This document shows, in pieces, positions 36,894 through 46,280 of a DNA stretch of 64,000 nucleotides (its first letter is position 1; every line of letters begins with the position of its first letter). Position numbers and translations under genes: made by a program. Source of the stretch: Bradyrhizobium sp. OK095 (GTDB lineage Bacteria; Pseudomonadota; Alphaproteobacteria; Rhizobiales; Xanthobacteraceae); contig NZ_FOBX01000011.1 of assembly GCF_900109945.1 (NCBI RefSeq), positions 186,001-250,000 of the forward strand, in the 5' to 3' direction. The notes under the pieces were generated by a model. That model was not told the origin of the DNA. It ran no database searches and saw nothing but the letters and a program-made list of their open reading frames with translations.

Positions 36894-38492
36894 CTACTTG
36901 TCCATCCAGACGTCTTCGTAGCGGTAGCCATTATAAGAGCTGTTCACCATCACGGTAATGCCCTTGACGTAAGGCTGCCAGCAACTGCCCAGCCGGCTAT
37001 GGAAGATGATCGGACGCGCGACGTCTTCCTGCAATTTCTTGTCGATGTCCCACACCAGCTTCTTGCGTTTGGCGACGTCAATCTCCTGCGATTGTGCGTC
37101 GAACAGCTTCTCGATTTCCTTGTTGCAGTAATTGGTGTAGTTGCGCTCGGAGCCGCAGGAATAGTTTTCGTAGAAGGACTGGTCGGGGTCGTCGACGGCG
37201 TTGCCCGTGAGATTGAGCCCGAGCATGTAGTCCTTACGCGCGACTTTCGGGAACCAGTTCGCGGTCTCTACCACGTCGAGCTCGCCGTCGATGTAAATGC
37301 TCTTGAGTTGATCGATGAGGATGACGGCTGGGTCGCGATAGTCGTTGATGTTGCGGGTCGAGACCTTGACCGAAAGATGCTTGTCCGGGCCATAGCCCGC
37401 CTTCTGCATCAGCTTCTTCGCCTCCTCGCGGTTGGCGGCCACGTCGGGGCCGTAGCCCGGAATGCTTTCCAGCATCTCCTTCGGCATCGACCACAGCCCG
37501 GCCGGCGCCGGCTCCATGGTGCCGCCGATGTCGGCCTGGCCCTCGAACAGGATCGAGATGAACGCCTTGCGGTCGAGCGCCAACGCCATGGCGCGACGAA
37601 CGTCGAGATTGTCGAACGGTGGCGCCGTCGAGTTGACGATGATGTTGGTCGCGACGTTGGTGGGCTCGACGACGCAGACAGCGTTCGGCGCCTGGGACTT
37701 GATGTCCTTCAGCAGCGGGATCGTAATGTGCGTCGGAAAGGCCATGTCGAACTTGCCGGCGACAAAGGCGAGGATCGCGGTCGAACGATTCGGGATGATC
37801 GTGAATTCGATGCCGTCGAGATAGGGCCGGCCCTTCCTCCAATAGTCGGGATTGCGGACAAGCTTGATCGATTCATTGGCCTTGAACTCGACGAATCTGA
37901 ACGGGCCGGTGCCGATTGGATGGGTGCGCATGTCGCCTGGCGAGACATGGCAGGGATAGACCGGTGTATAGCCGGAGGCGAGCAGCGCCAGCAGCGAGGG
38001 CTGGGGCCGTTTCAGGTTGAAGGAGACCTCGAAATCACCGTTGGGCGTGACGTCGTTGACCTCATTGTACCAATTCTTGCGCGGGTTCTGCCGGAATTTC
38101 TGCTGCGACTTGCCCATCAGCATGTCGAAGGTGCACTTCACATCCGCTGAGGTGAACGGCTTACCGTCGTGCCATGTCACGCCCTGGCGCAGCTTGAAGG
38201 TCAGCGTCTTGTTGTCGTTGACCCAGGCCCAGCTCTCGGCGAGCTCGGGGACGATGGAATCCATGCTGTTCTGCGGTACGTCCTGCTTGTAGATGACCAG
38301 GTTGTTGAACACCGGCATGAAGGGAATGTTGAGCGAATAGGTCGCGCCTTCATGGATCGAGGCATTGCCGGGACTGTCGCGGTGATACATCCGCAAAATC
38401 CCGCCCTGCTTGGGCTCGCCGGCGAATGTGATGGTCGAAAATACCAGCAAAGACAGCGCCGCCATCGCGGCGAGCGCCCGCACGCTCCGCAT
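36894..38492 (-). CDS. ABC transporter substrate-binding protein (peptide/nickel/opine family 5)
   Basis: A 532-aa periplasmic receptor. A signal peptide (residues 1-25, LAAMAALSLLVFSTITFAG) is followed by the family 5 fold (LKQGVTWHDGKPFTSADV-type motif, here LRQGVTWHDGKPFTSADVKC). The ATG at 38492 follows GAGGGAGAG; the frame also opens with TTG at 38507. It is the first gene of the importer operon. Its ligand could be a peptide, opine, glycoside or amide and cannot be read from the sequence. A 15-base perfect palindrome stands 133 bases upstream. Confidence 0.92.
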   Translation of the reverse strand: MRSVRALAAMAALSLLVFSTITFAGEPKQGGILRMYHRDSPGNASIHEGATYSLNIPFMPVFNNLVIYKQDVPQNSMDSIVPELAESWAWVNDNKTLTFKLRQGVTWHDGKPFTSADVKCTFDMLMGKSQQKFRQNPRKNWYNEVNDVTPNGDFEVSFNLKRPQPSLLALLASGYTPVYPCHVSPGDMRTHPIGTGPFRFVEFKANESIKLVRNPDYWRKGRPYLDGIEFTIIPNRSTAILAFVAGKFDMAFPTHITIPLLKDIKSQAPNAVCVVEPTNVATNIIVNSTAPPFDNLDVRRAMALALDRKAFISILFEGQADIGGTMEPAPAGLWSMPKEMLESIPGYGPDVAANREEAKKLMQKAGYGPDKHLSVKVSTRNINDYRDPAVILIDQLKSIYIDGELDVVETANWFPKVARKDYMLGLNLTGNAVDDPDQSFYENYSCGSERNYTNYCNKEIEKLFDAQSQEIDVAKRKKLVWDIDKKLQEDVARPIIFHSRLGSCWQPYVKGITVMVNSSYNGYRYEDVWMDK

Positions 38493-38624
38493 GCTTCTCT
38501 CCCTCAAGCAATCGGCCTTTGCGGCCTGATTTTATTTGACGATAGCCATGCGCGCGGGTGCAGGCAACCGGCAAGGCCCGCGGCGGCCTCGACACTTCGG
38601 ATGACCTAAAGCCGCATGCCTTTC

Positions 38625-38639
38625 TCTCACAATGTGAGA
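38625..38639. promoter_or_regulatory. Perfect 15-base palindrome upstream of the importer operon
   Basis: TCTCACA-A-TGTGAGA lies between the acyl-CoA synthetase stop (38664) and the binding-protein start (38492). A one-base centre rules out a stable RNA hairpin of normal shape, so a protein-binding site is more likely than a terminator. It is the only clear symmetrical sequence in this 171-base gap. Confidence 0.6.
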
Positions 38640-38663
38640 AGTTCCCTCGGACGACATCCGGCT

Positions 38664-40214
38664 TCACACGATCCGCGACGTCTTGTTGCCCCAATACCGG
38701 TCTCGCAGCAGCCGCTTGTACAGCTTCCCCGTCGGCAGCCGTGGCAGCTCCTTCTCGAAATCGACCGAGCGCGGCACCTTCTGCCGCGACAGCGATTGCG
38801 CACAGAAGGCAATCAACTCCTCGGCGAACCCCGGCCCCGGCACCACGCCCGGCATCGGCTGCACCACCGCCTTCACCTCTTCGCCGAGATCGGGATTGGG
38901 CACGCCGAACACCGCGGCGTCCGCGACCTTCGGGTGGGTGATCAGCAGATTCTCGCATTCCTGCGGATAGATGTTCACCCCGCCCGAGATGATCATGAAG
39001 GTGGCGCGGTCGGTGAGGTAGAGGAAACGGTCGTCGTCGACATAGCCGACGTCGCCAACCGTGCTCATGCTGCCGTCGGCCGAGCGCGCCTCTTTGGTCT
39101 TCTCGGGGTCGTTGAAATATTCGAATGGCGATCCGGTCTTGAACCACACTTGCCCCGGCGTGCCGGTCGGGCACGGCTTCATGTCCTCGTCGAGAATGTG
39201 GAGGTCGCCGAGCAGCACCTTGCCGACGGTGCCGCGATGGCTAAGCCATTCCTCGCTGTTGCAGGCGGTGAAGCCGAGCCCTTCGGTCGCGCCGTAATAT
39301 TCGTGGATGATCGGCCCCCACCATTTGATGATGTCGTCCTTGACCAGCGCAGGGCAAGGGGCCGCGGCGTGGATTGCGATCTCAAGCGACGACAAATCGT
39401 AGCGGCCACGTACCTCTTCCGGCAGCTTCAGCATGCGCGAGAACATCGTCGGCACCAGCTGAGTGTGGGTGATGCCCCATTGCCCGACGAGCTGGAGGTA
39501 GCGCTCGGGATCGAAATTTTCCATGATGATCACGGTGCCGCCCATGCGGATCGTGAGGTTCACGGCCGCCTGCGGCGCCGAATGATAGAGCGGGGCCGGC
39601 GACAGATAGACCATGCCCTCGCGGTAGTGCCAGAGCTTTGAAAGGAAATCGAACAGCGGCAGATTGTGCTTCGGCGGCTCTTCCGGCAGCGGCCGAATGA
39701 TGCCCTTGGGGCGTCCTGTCGTGCCCGACGAATAGAGCATCGATGTGCCCAGACATTCGTCCGCGACCGGAATCGTCGGCAGATCGGCGGTGACGTCCGC
39801 GAGCCCGACGATGCGCTCGCTCTCGCCGGGACCGTCGGCGACGATGCAGAGCTTGACGTCGGGGCAGGCGTTGATCGCCTCGCGCGCGATGTCGAGTTTT
39901 GCAACGGACGTGATCAGGATTTTGGACTGGCTGTTGGTCAGGAGATAGGCGAGCTCGCCCGCGGTGAGGAACGAGTTGATGCAGGTGTAGTACAACCCGG
40001 ACCGCTCGCCCGCGCCGCAGGCTTCGAGGTAGCGCGAATTGTTCTCCATGAAGATCGAGTAGTGATCGAGCCGCTTCAGGCCGTGCTTGCGGAACAGATG
40101 CGCCAGCCGATTGCTGCGCGCATCGAGCTCGCGATAGGTGACGGCCTCGCCGGTCGCCGCCATGATGAAGGCTGGCTGGAGCGGGCGCAGGCGGGCATGC
40201 TGACCGGGATACAT
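38664..40214 (-). CDS. AMP-forming acyl-CoA synthetase
   Basis: A 516-aa adenylating enzyme that makes an acyl-CoA. Motifs: P-loop MLYSSGTTGRPKGI, YYGATEG, hinge GDVGYVDDDRFLYLTDR, GGVNIYPQE, and the catalytic lysine in LPTGKLYKR. The start at ATG 40214 has GGAGG five bases upstream. It resembles the fatty-acid/aryl-acid synthetases, and its substrate is unknown. It lies between an iron-containing alcohol dehydrogenase (16 bases upstream) and the importer operon, all on the minus strand. Confidence 0.9.
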   Translation of the reverse strand: MYPGQHARLRPLQPAFIMAATGEAVTYRELDARSNRLAHLFRKHGLKRLDHYSIFMENNSRYLEACGAGERSGLYYTCINSFLTAGELAYLLTNSQSKILITSVAKLDIAREAINACPDVKLCIVADGPGESERIVGLADVTADLPTIPVADECLGTSMLYSSGTTGRPKGIIRPLPEEPPKHNLPLFDFLSKLWHYREGMVYLSPAPLYHSAPQAAVNLTIRMGGTVIIMENFDPERYLQLVGQWGITHTQLVPTMFSRMLKLPEEVRGRYDLSSLEIAIHAAAPCPALVKDDIIKWWGPIIHEYYGATEGLGFTACNSEEWLSHRGTVGKVLLGDLHILDEDMKPCPTGTPGQVWFKTGSPFEYFNDPEKTKEARSADGSMSTVGDVGYVDDDRFLYLTDRATFMIISGGVNIYPQECENLLITHPKVADAAVFGVPNPDLGEEVKAVVQPMPGVVPGPGFAEELIAFCAQSLSRQKVPRSVDFEKELPRLPTGKLYKRLLRDRYWGNKTSRIV

Positions 40215-40230
40215 CAGTCCTCCACGTGAA

Positions 40231-41385
40231 TTAAGCGGCGAGAAGCAGGATTTCGCGCACTTGCGCCGGGCTCTCGATCTTGCGCGGGTTGCGCGGGATC
40301 CAGTTCGTGCGCATCGCCTGTTCGGCGATCGCGTCGAAATGCTCCGGCGAGACGCGCACGTCCGACAGGCTGCGCGGCATGCCGAGCGAGCGGATGAAGG
40401 CGTCGAGCACGTCGGCCGCGTTGTGGCCGGGAAAACCCATCGCTGCCGCGACGACCATCTGCTGCTCGGCATTGTCGCGCGCGTTCCAGCGCATCACCGC
40501 CGGCAGCATGATGCAGGAGGTGTAACCGTGCGGCACGTCGAAGGCCGCGCCCAGGACGTAGCCGATGCCGTGGCTCGCGCCCATGGGAACGCCGGCCGCG
40601 AGCGCGCCCATCGACAGCCAGGTGCCGATCTGCGCATCCATCCGCGCGTCGAGATCGCCAGGGTCGGCCTTCACCCGCGGCAGCGCGTCGGCAAGCATGG
40701 CAAGGCCCTTGACCGATTGTGCGTCGGCGTAAGGGTGCGTCTCGCGCGAGCAGATCGCCTCGACGCAATGGTCGATGGCGCGGATGCCGGTGGACAGAAA
40801 CAGCCATTCCGGCGTGTGCACGGTGATAGCGGGATCGAGGATGGTCGCGCGCGGCACGGCCAGCGGATGCCGCAGCATCTGCTTCACATGCGTGCTGCGG
40901 TCGGTGACGCCCGCAATCGATGAGAACTCGCCGCCGGCGATTGTGGTCGGCACGCTGATCTGGCGCACGGTCGGCGCGATCATCTCGGGCGTGACGCCCT
41001 TGTGCACGCGGATGCGCTCGATACCCTCGATCTCGTCGATGCCGTTGGCAAGACAGATCTGCACCGCCTTGGCGCCGTCGGTGATCGAGCCGCCGCCGAC
41101 GGTGACGATCAAATCGGCGCCCGCCTCGCGCGCGGCATTGGTCGCCGCGATCACCGCCTCGCGCGGCGTGTGCGCCGGCATGGCGTCGAACAGGCCAGCG
41201 CAACGCACGCCGAGCGCCTGCTTGATCTTCTCGATTTCGTCGGTCTCTCGATTCAGCGTCCCTGACACCATCAGGAAAGCGCGGCGCGTTCCCAGCCGGT
41301 CCATCTGCGCGACGATGGCTTCAGCCGCCGGATGGCCGAATACGACCTCCTCGATCGCGCCGTAAACGACACGTCCCTGGTGCAC
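40231..41385 (-). CDS. Iron-containing alcohol dehydrogenase
   Basis: A 384-aa member of the group III dehydrogenases, which includes maleylacetate reductases and butanol-type dehydrogenases. The N-terminal NAD-binding part has IVTVGGGSITDGAKA. The metal region carries AIDHCVEAICS and the histidine motif ASHGIGYVLGAAFDVPHG. The start is GTG 41385, with GGGGAGGACA before it; the frame extends upstream into a repeat and is not coding there. It probably shares a message with the acyl-CoA synthetase. Maleylacetate reductase is a possible function. Confidence 0.88.
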   Translation of the reverse strand: MHQGRVVYGAIEEVVFGHPAAEAIVAQMDRLGTRRAFLMVSGTLNRETDEIEKIKQALGVRCAGLFDAMPAHTPREAVIAATNAAREAGADLIVTVGGGSITDGAKAVQICLANGIDEIEGIERIRVHKGVTPEMIAPTVRQISVPTTIAGGEFSSIAGVTDRSTHVKQMLRHPLAVPRATILDPAITVHTPEWLFLSTGIRAIDHCVEAICSRETHPYADAQSVKGLAMLADALPRVKADPGDLDARMDAQIGTWLSMGALAAGVPMGASHGIGYVLGAAFDVPHGYTSCIMLPAVMRWNARDNAEQQMVVAAAMGFPGHNAADVLDAFIRSLGMPRSLSDVRVSPEHFDAIAEQAMRTNWIPRNPRKIESPAQVREILLLAA

Positions 41386-41756
41386 GCCTGTCCTCCCCGG
41401 ACAATTCGTCTTGTTTTGTAAGGGCAATCTAGCCGAGCCGGCCGTGCCCGTCATGTGCGAAGACGCTAGCGGCTCTTCTCCCTCTCCCTGTCTCTCCCTG
41501 TTCTTGTGGGGAGAGGGAGAAGGCAAGGGCGGTCTTCCATTCATGAGCCACGCGAATAAGGCCATTCGCATCCCGCCCGCTAATCACCGCGTGCGAAGCG
41601 GGCTATCCCGCTGTCAACCCGCCAATCGGCCAGGGCGCTGTTCCGAGCATTGCGCATTCATTGGTCTTGAAGAGTTCATCAACTCCACCCATCTTGTGGC
41701 GCCCGCGGGTAGAGGCGTACCCTGCATTTTCCGCGGCTTTCATGCGAGGACCTGGG
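41386..41756. other. Divergent intergenic region with a palindromic repeat
   Basis: About 370 bases between the alcohol dehydrogenase (-) and the RND adaptor (+). It holds the palindrome 41476-41521 and must contain promoters for both directions. The plus-strand part from 41560 onward is open in the adaptor frame but looks non-coding. No operator is evident. Confidence 0.5.
41476..41521. repeat. Pyrimidine/purine palindromic repeat
   Basis: TTCTCCCTCTCCC pairs with GGGAGAGGGAGAA across a 20-base loop. A related CT-rich/GA-rich hairpin stands at 63900-63922. Such sequences are dispersed repeats between genes in related genomes. Confidence 0.65.
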
Positions 41757-42962
41757 ATGAGCGGACCGGACGGAAGCGAGCCATTTGTGAAAAAGCACGA
41801 TTTCGTTCAGCCTCGGCACATTGCCATCGCCGGCCTTCTCGCCGCGGCGGTCGCACTGACCGGCTGTGACAAGCCGGCCTCGCAGGCAGCCGCCCCGCCG
41901 CCCCCGCCTGTGACCGTCGCCCAGCCGGTCAAGCGCACCGTCACCGATTGGGACGAGTTCACCGGCCGCTTCGAGGCGGTCGAGGAGGTGCAGGTGCGCC
42001 CCCGCGTCGGCGGCTTCGTCAACTCGGTCGAATTCCAGGACGGCGCCATCGTGCACCAAGGCGATCTGCTCTACGTGATCGACCCGCGTCCGTTCGAAGC
42101 GGTGGCCGAGCAGGCCGACGGCCAGCTCTCCGATGCCCGCGCCAAGGTGGAGCTTGCCAAGCGCGAGCTCGACCGTGGCCTGAACCTGGTCCAGACCAGT
42201 GCGGTCTCGGAGCAGGCCGTCGACCAGCGCCGCCAGGCCTTGCAGGCCGCGCACGCCGCCGAGACCCAGGCCGCGGGTGCGCTGAAGGCCGCCCGGCTCA
42301 ACATCGAATTCACCCATGTGACCGCGCCGCTCACCGGCCGCGTCAGCCGCCATCTCGTCAGCCCGGGCAACCTCGTGCAGGGCAGCGATACGGGCACCTC
42401 GACGCTTCTCACCTCGATCGTCGCGCTCGATCCGATCTACGTCTATTTCGACATGGATGAGACGACGTTCATCAAATACAGCAAGCTCTGGTCGGAGGGC
42501 CGGCGCCCGAGCTCGCGCGATACGGCCAATCCGGTGCAGGTGACGCTCGCCGGCGAGACCAAGCCGTCGCATGACGGCACCATCAACTTCCTCGACAACC
42601 GCCTTGATGTCTCCACCGGCACGCTGCGCAGCCGCGCCGTCGTCAAGAATACCGACCTCTCGATCCTGCCCGGCCAGTTCGGCCGCGTCCGCCTGATCGG
42701 CAGCGCGCCCTATGAGGCGCTGCTGATCCCGGATGTTGCCGTTGCGACTGACCAGTCCCGCAAGATCGTGTTCGTGGTCAAGCCTGACGACACCGTGGAA
42801 GCGCGTCCCGTGATGCTCGGGCCGCTCGATGAGGGCCTGCGCGTGATCCGCGAAGGGCTGAAGCCGGAGGACCGCGTCATCGTCAACGGCATCCAGCGCG
42901 CCCGCGTCGGCGCCAAGGTGGCGCCGTCTCCCGCGCCAGCGCCGGCCGGTGGCAAGTCATGA
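41757..42962 (+). CDS. RND efflux periplasmic adaptor (membrane-fusion lipoprotein)
   Basis: A 401-aa adaptor that links the inner-membrane RND pump to an outer-membrane channel. The lipobox LTGC near residue 36 shows it is lipid-anchored. Barrel-sandwich hybrid (VRPRVGGFVNSVEFQDGAIV), coiled-coil hairpin, and beta-barrel domains follow in order (AcrA/MexA type). I chose ATG 41757, preceded by CGAGGACC; GTG 41787 is an alternative. Its stop overlaps the pump gene by four bases. No outer-membrane channel gene follows. Confidence 0.9.
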   Translation: MSGPDGSEPFVKKHDFVQPRHIAIAGLLAAAVALTGCDKPASQAAAPPPPPVTVAQPVKRTVTDWDEFTGRFEAVEEVQVRPRVGGFVNSVEFQDGAIVHQGDLLYVIDPRPFEAVAEQADGQLSDARAKVELAKRELDRGLNLVQTSAVSEQAVDQRRQALQAAHAAETQAAGALKAARLNIEFTHVTAPLTGRVSRHLVSPGNLVQGSDTGTSTLLTSIVALDPIYVYFDMDETTFIKYSKLWSEGRRPSSRDTANPVQVTLAGETKPSHDGTINFLDNRLDVSTGTLRSRAVVKNTDLSILPGQFGRVRLIGSAPYEALLIPDVAVATDQSRKIVFVVKPDDTVEARPVMLGPLDEGLRVIREGLKPEDRVIVNGIQRARVGAKVAPSPAPAPAGGKS

Positions 42963-45900
42963 ATCTCGGCCGTCTCTCCATCAACCAGCCCATCCTCGCG
43001 ATGGTGCTGTCGATCGTGCTGCTGATCGTCGGCGCGCTCGCCTACACCACGTTGCCGGTCTCCGAATATCCGCAAGTGGTGCCGCCGACCGTCGTCGTCA
43101 CCACGCAATATCCGGGCGCCTCGGCGCAGACCGTGTCCGACACGGTCGCAGCTCCGATCGAGCAGCAGATCAACGGCGTCGAGGACATGCTGTATCTCTA
43201 CAGCCAGGCGACCTCGAACGGGCAGCTGACGATCACCGTCACCTTCAAGCTCGGCACCGATCTCGACAAGGCCCAGGTGCTGGTCCAGAACCGCGTCGCG
43301 ATCGCTCAGCCGCAATTGCCGGACGAAGTGCAGCGCAACGGCGTCGTCACCCGCAAGAACTCGCCCGACATCCTGATGGTCGTGTTCATGCTGTCGCCCG
43401 ACGACACCTTCGACCAGCTCTACATCTCCAACTACGCGCTGCTCCAGGTCCGCGACCAGCTGCTGCGCATCGACGGCGTCGGCGACATCCAGATCTTTGG
43501 TGCGCGCGACTATTCGATGCGGCTGTGGCTCGACCCTGATCGCATCGCCAATCTCGGCCTGACCTCGACTGAAGTGCTGGCGGCAATCCGTGCGCAAAAC
43601 GTCCAGATCGCAGGTGGCCAGATCGCCGAACCACCGATCGCCGACCGCGCGTTCCAGCCAAACCTCGTTTTCACCGGGCGCTTGAAAGACCAGAAGCAGT
43701 TCGAGGACATTCTGATCAAGGCCGGCTCCGACGGCCGCACGGTGCGGCTGCGCGACGTCGCCCGCATCGAGCTCGGTGCTCTCGCGTACTCCACCAACAG
43801 CTTCCTGTTGCGCAAATCCGCCGTCGCCATGCTGGTGACGCAGCGGCCGGGATCGAACGCGCTCGCGACCGCAAAAAATATCTCCGACACCATGACGAAG
43901 CTGAAGGCGAGCTTTCCGAAGGGGCTCGACTACAATATCGGCTACAACCCCACCGAGTTCATCGCGCAATCCGTCCACGAGCTGATCAAGACCATCTACG
44001 AGGCCATGCTGCTCGTGGTCATCGTGGTGCTGGTGTTCCTGCAAGGATGGCGGCCCGCGATCATTCCGATCATCGCGATCCCGGTTTCGCTGGTCGGCAC
44101 CTTCGCGGTGATGGCCGCGCTCGGCTTCTCCATCAACAACCTCACGCTATTCGGCCTCGTGCTCGCCGTCGGCATCGTCGTCGACGACGCCATCGTGGTG
44201 GTCGAGAATGTGGAGCGCCATCTCGAGCATGGCTTGAGTCGTCGCGACGCCGCGCTCAAGACCATGGAAGAGGTCGGCGGCGCGCTGGTCTCGATCGCGC
44301 TGGTGCTGTGCGCGGTGTTCGTGCCGACCGCGTTCATCGGCGGTATTTCCGGGCAGTTCTTCCAGCAATTCGCCGTCACCATTGCGGTGGCGACCGCGAT
44401 CTCCTGCTTCTGCTCGCTGACGCTGTCGCCAGCGCTGGCCTCGCTCCTCCTCGTCCCGCACGAGGAGAAGCGGCCGCCCGCCGCCTGGAATCTCCTCGCG
44501 CGGGCGTGGGGTGCCTTCACCGGCGCCTTCAACCGTGTGTTCGACCGGCTCGCGCATGGCTATGCCGGCGTCGCCAGTTTCGTGATCCGGCATTCGGTGG
44601 TGATGATCTTGATCTATATCGTGCTGATCGGCAGTGCCGGCTGGCTGATCGGGACCACGTCGCAAGGCTTTATTCCGGCGCAGGATCGCGGCTACGTCAT
44701 CATCTCCGTGCAATTGCCGGGCGCGGCGTCGCTGGCGCGCACCACCGAGATCGTCCGCGAGATCGAGCGGATCTCGCTGGATACGCCGGGTATCGTCCGC
44801 GTTGCCGCTTTCGCGGGCTTCTCCGGCGCGACGCGCACGCAGGCCGGCAACGCGGCCGCACTGTTCCCGGTGTTCGATGAACCCGAGGTGCGCCTGAAGA
44901 AGGGGCTGACGGCGAACGCCATCACGGCCGAGCTGCGCAAGCGGCTCGCCGCGATCCAGGGCGCGTTCATCATCGTCATTCCGCCGCCGGCCGTGCCCGG
45001 CATCGGCACCGGCGGCGGCTTCACCATCCGCATCCAGGACCGCCAGGGCCGCGGGCCGGAGCTGCTCGCCGCGGCCACCGACGAGCTTGTCGCCGCGGCG
45101 CGCAAATCGCCCTCGCTGCTCGCTCCCACGGTGTTCTCGCCGTTCTCGGCCAACACGCCGCAGCTGTTCGTCGACATCGACCGCACCAAGGCGCAGAAGC
45201 TCGGCGTGCCGATCGCCAACATCAACGACACGATCCAGACCTATTTCGGATCGACCTATGTCAACGACTTCAACCTGTTCGGCCGCACCTATCACGTCAC
45301 GGCGCAAGCGGACTTTCCGTTCCGGAAAGAACCAAGCGACCTCTCGCGACTGCGCACGCGCAATGCTTCGGGTGACATGGTGATGCTCGGCAGCGTGGTC
45401 GAGTTCAAGGACGTCTCGGGACCCGATCGCGTCGCGCGCTACAATCTCTATGCGGCGTCCGAGCTGCAGGGCGAACCATCGCCGGGCACCAGCTCGACCA
45501 CCGCGCTCGATGCCATCAAGAAGCTCGCGGACGACACGCTGCCGAGCGGCTTCACCTTTGAATGGACGGATCTGTCCTATCAGCAGGTCACCGGCGGCAA
45601 TGCGGGTCTCTATGTGTTCCCGATCTGCGTGCTGTTCGTCTATCTCGTGCTCGCCGCGCAATATGGCAGCTGGACGCTGCCATTCGCGGTGATCCTGATC
45701 GTGCCGATGTGCCTGTTAGCTGCCACCATCGGCGTGCGCATCATGGGGCAGGACGTCAACATCCTCACCCAGATCGGCTTCGTCGTGCTGGTCGGACTAG
45801 CCGCGAAAAACGCGATCCTGATCGTCGAGTTCGCGCGCGACATCGAGAAGGAGGGCAAGCCACGGCTGGAGGCGGTGATCGACGCCTGTCGATTGCGTCT

Positions 45901-46126
45901 GCGGCCGATCCTGATGACGTCCTTCGCTTTCATCCTCGGCGTGCTGCCGCTGGTGATCTCGTCCGGTTCCGGCTCGGAGATGCGGCAGGCCGTCGGCGTC
46001 GCCGTCTTCTTCGGCATGATCGGCGTCACCCTGTTCGGCCTGTTGTTTACGCCGATCTTCTACGTCGTGGTGCGGAACCTGGCCGAGGGGCGCAACGAGG
46101 GGAAGAAGCCGGAGGTCGCGGCCTGA
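42959..46126 (+). CDS. RND multidrug efflux pump (HAE1 family, AcrB/MexB-like)
   Basis: A 1055-aa proton-driven inner-membrane pump. The N-terminus (INQPILAMVLSIVLLIVGAL) and the proton-relay aspartates in GIVVDDAIVVVENVERH place it in the hydrophobe/amphiphile efflux family. Twelve membrane segments and two large periplasmic loops are expected from its length and layout. It is cotranscribed with the adaptor. A hairpin terminator follows nine bases after the stop. Confidence 0.94.
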   Translation: MNLGRLSINQPILAMVLSIVLLIVGALAYTTLPVSEYPQVVPPTVVVTTQYPGASAQTVSDTVAAPIEQQINGVEDMLYLYSQATSNGQLTITVTFKLGTDLDKAQVLVQNRVAIAQPQLPDEVQRNGVVTRKNSPDILMVVFMLSPDDTFDQLYISNYALLQVRDQLLRIDGVGDIQIFGARDYSMRLWLDPDRIANLGLTSTEVLAAIRAQNVQIAGGQIAEPPIADRAFQPNLVFTGRLKDQKQFEDILIKAGSDGRTVRLRDVARIELGALAYSTNSFLLRKSAVAMLVTQRPGSNALATAKNISDTMTKLKASFPKGLDYNIGYNPTEFIAQSVHELIKTIYEAMLLVVIVVLVFLQGWRPAIIPIIAIPVSLVGTFAVMAALGFSINNLTLFGLVLAVGIVVDDAIVVVENVERHLEHGLSRRDAALKTMEEVGGALVSIALVLCAVFVPTAFIGGISGQFFQQFAVTIAVATAISCFCSLTLSPALASLLLVPHEEKRPPAAWNLLARAWGAFTGAFNRVFDRLAHGYAGVASFVIRHSVVMILIYIVLIGSAGWLIGTTSQGFIPAQDRGYVIISVQLPGAASLARTTEIVREIERISLDTPGIVRVAAFAGFSGATRTQAGNAAALFPVFDEPEVRLKKGLTANAITAELRKRLAAIQGAFIIVIPPPAVPGIGTGGGFTIRIQDRQGRGPELLAAATDELVAAARKSPSLLAPTVFSPFSANTPQLFVDIDRTKAQKLGVPIANINDTIQTYFGSTYVNDFNLFGRTYHVTAQADFPFRKEPSDLSRLRTRNASGDMVMLGSVVEFKDVSGPDRVARYNLYAASELQGEPSPGTSSTTALDAIKKLADDTLPSGFTFEWTDLSYQQVTGGNAGLYVFPICVLFVYLVLAAQYGSWTLPFAVILIVPMCLLAATIGVRIMGQDVNILTQIGFVVLVGLAAKNAILIVEFARDIEKEGKPRLEAVIDACRLRLRPILMTSFAFILGVLPLVISSGSGSEMRQAVGVAVFFGMIGVTLFGLLFTPIFYVVVRNLAEGRNEGKKPEVAA

Positions 46127-46134
46127 CAATTTGT

Positions 46135-46158
46135 CGGTCCCGGTTTTTGCCGGGACCG
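46135..46158 (+). terminator. Terminator of the RND efflux operon
   Basis: CGGTCCCGG and CCGGGACCG form a nine-base stem around TTTTTG, right behind the pump gene stop at 46126. No long T-run follows. Confidence 0.75.
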
Positions 46159-46280
46159 CACCGTTTGTTTGGTGTGCAGAATCCCATACTAACGGCCTAC
46201 GCCGAAATGGATGGGCAGCGCCGGGGTTCTTCACTACACTCCGCGCGATTTCAAAACAGAACACTGCTGGGAGCTAACAC

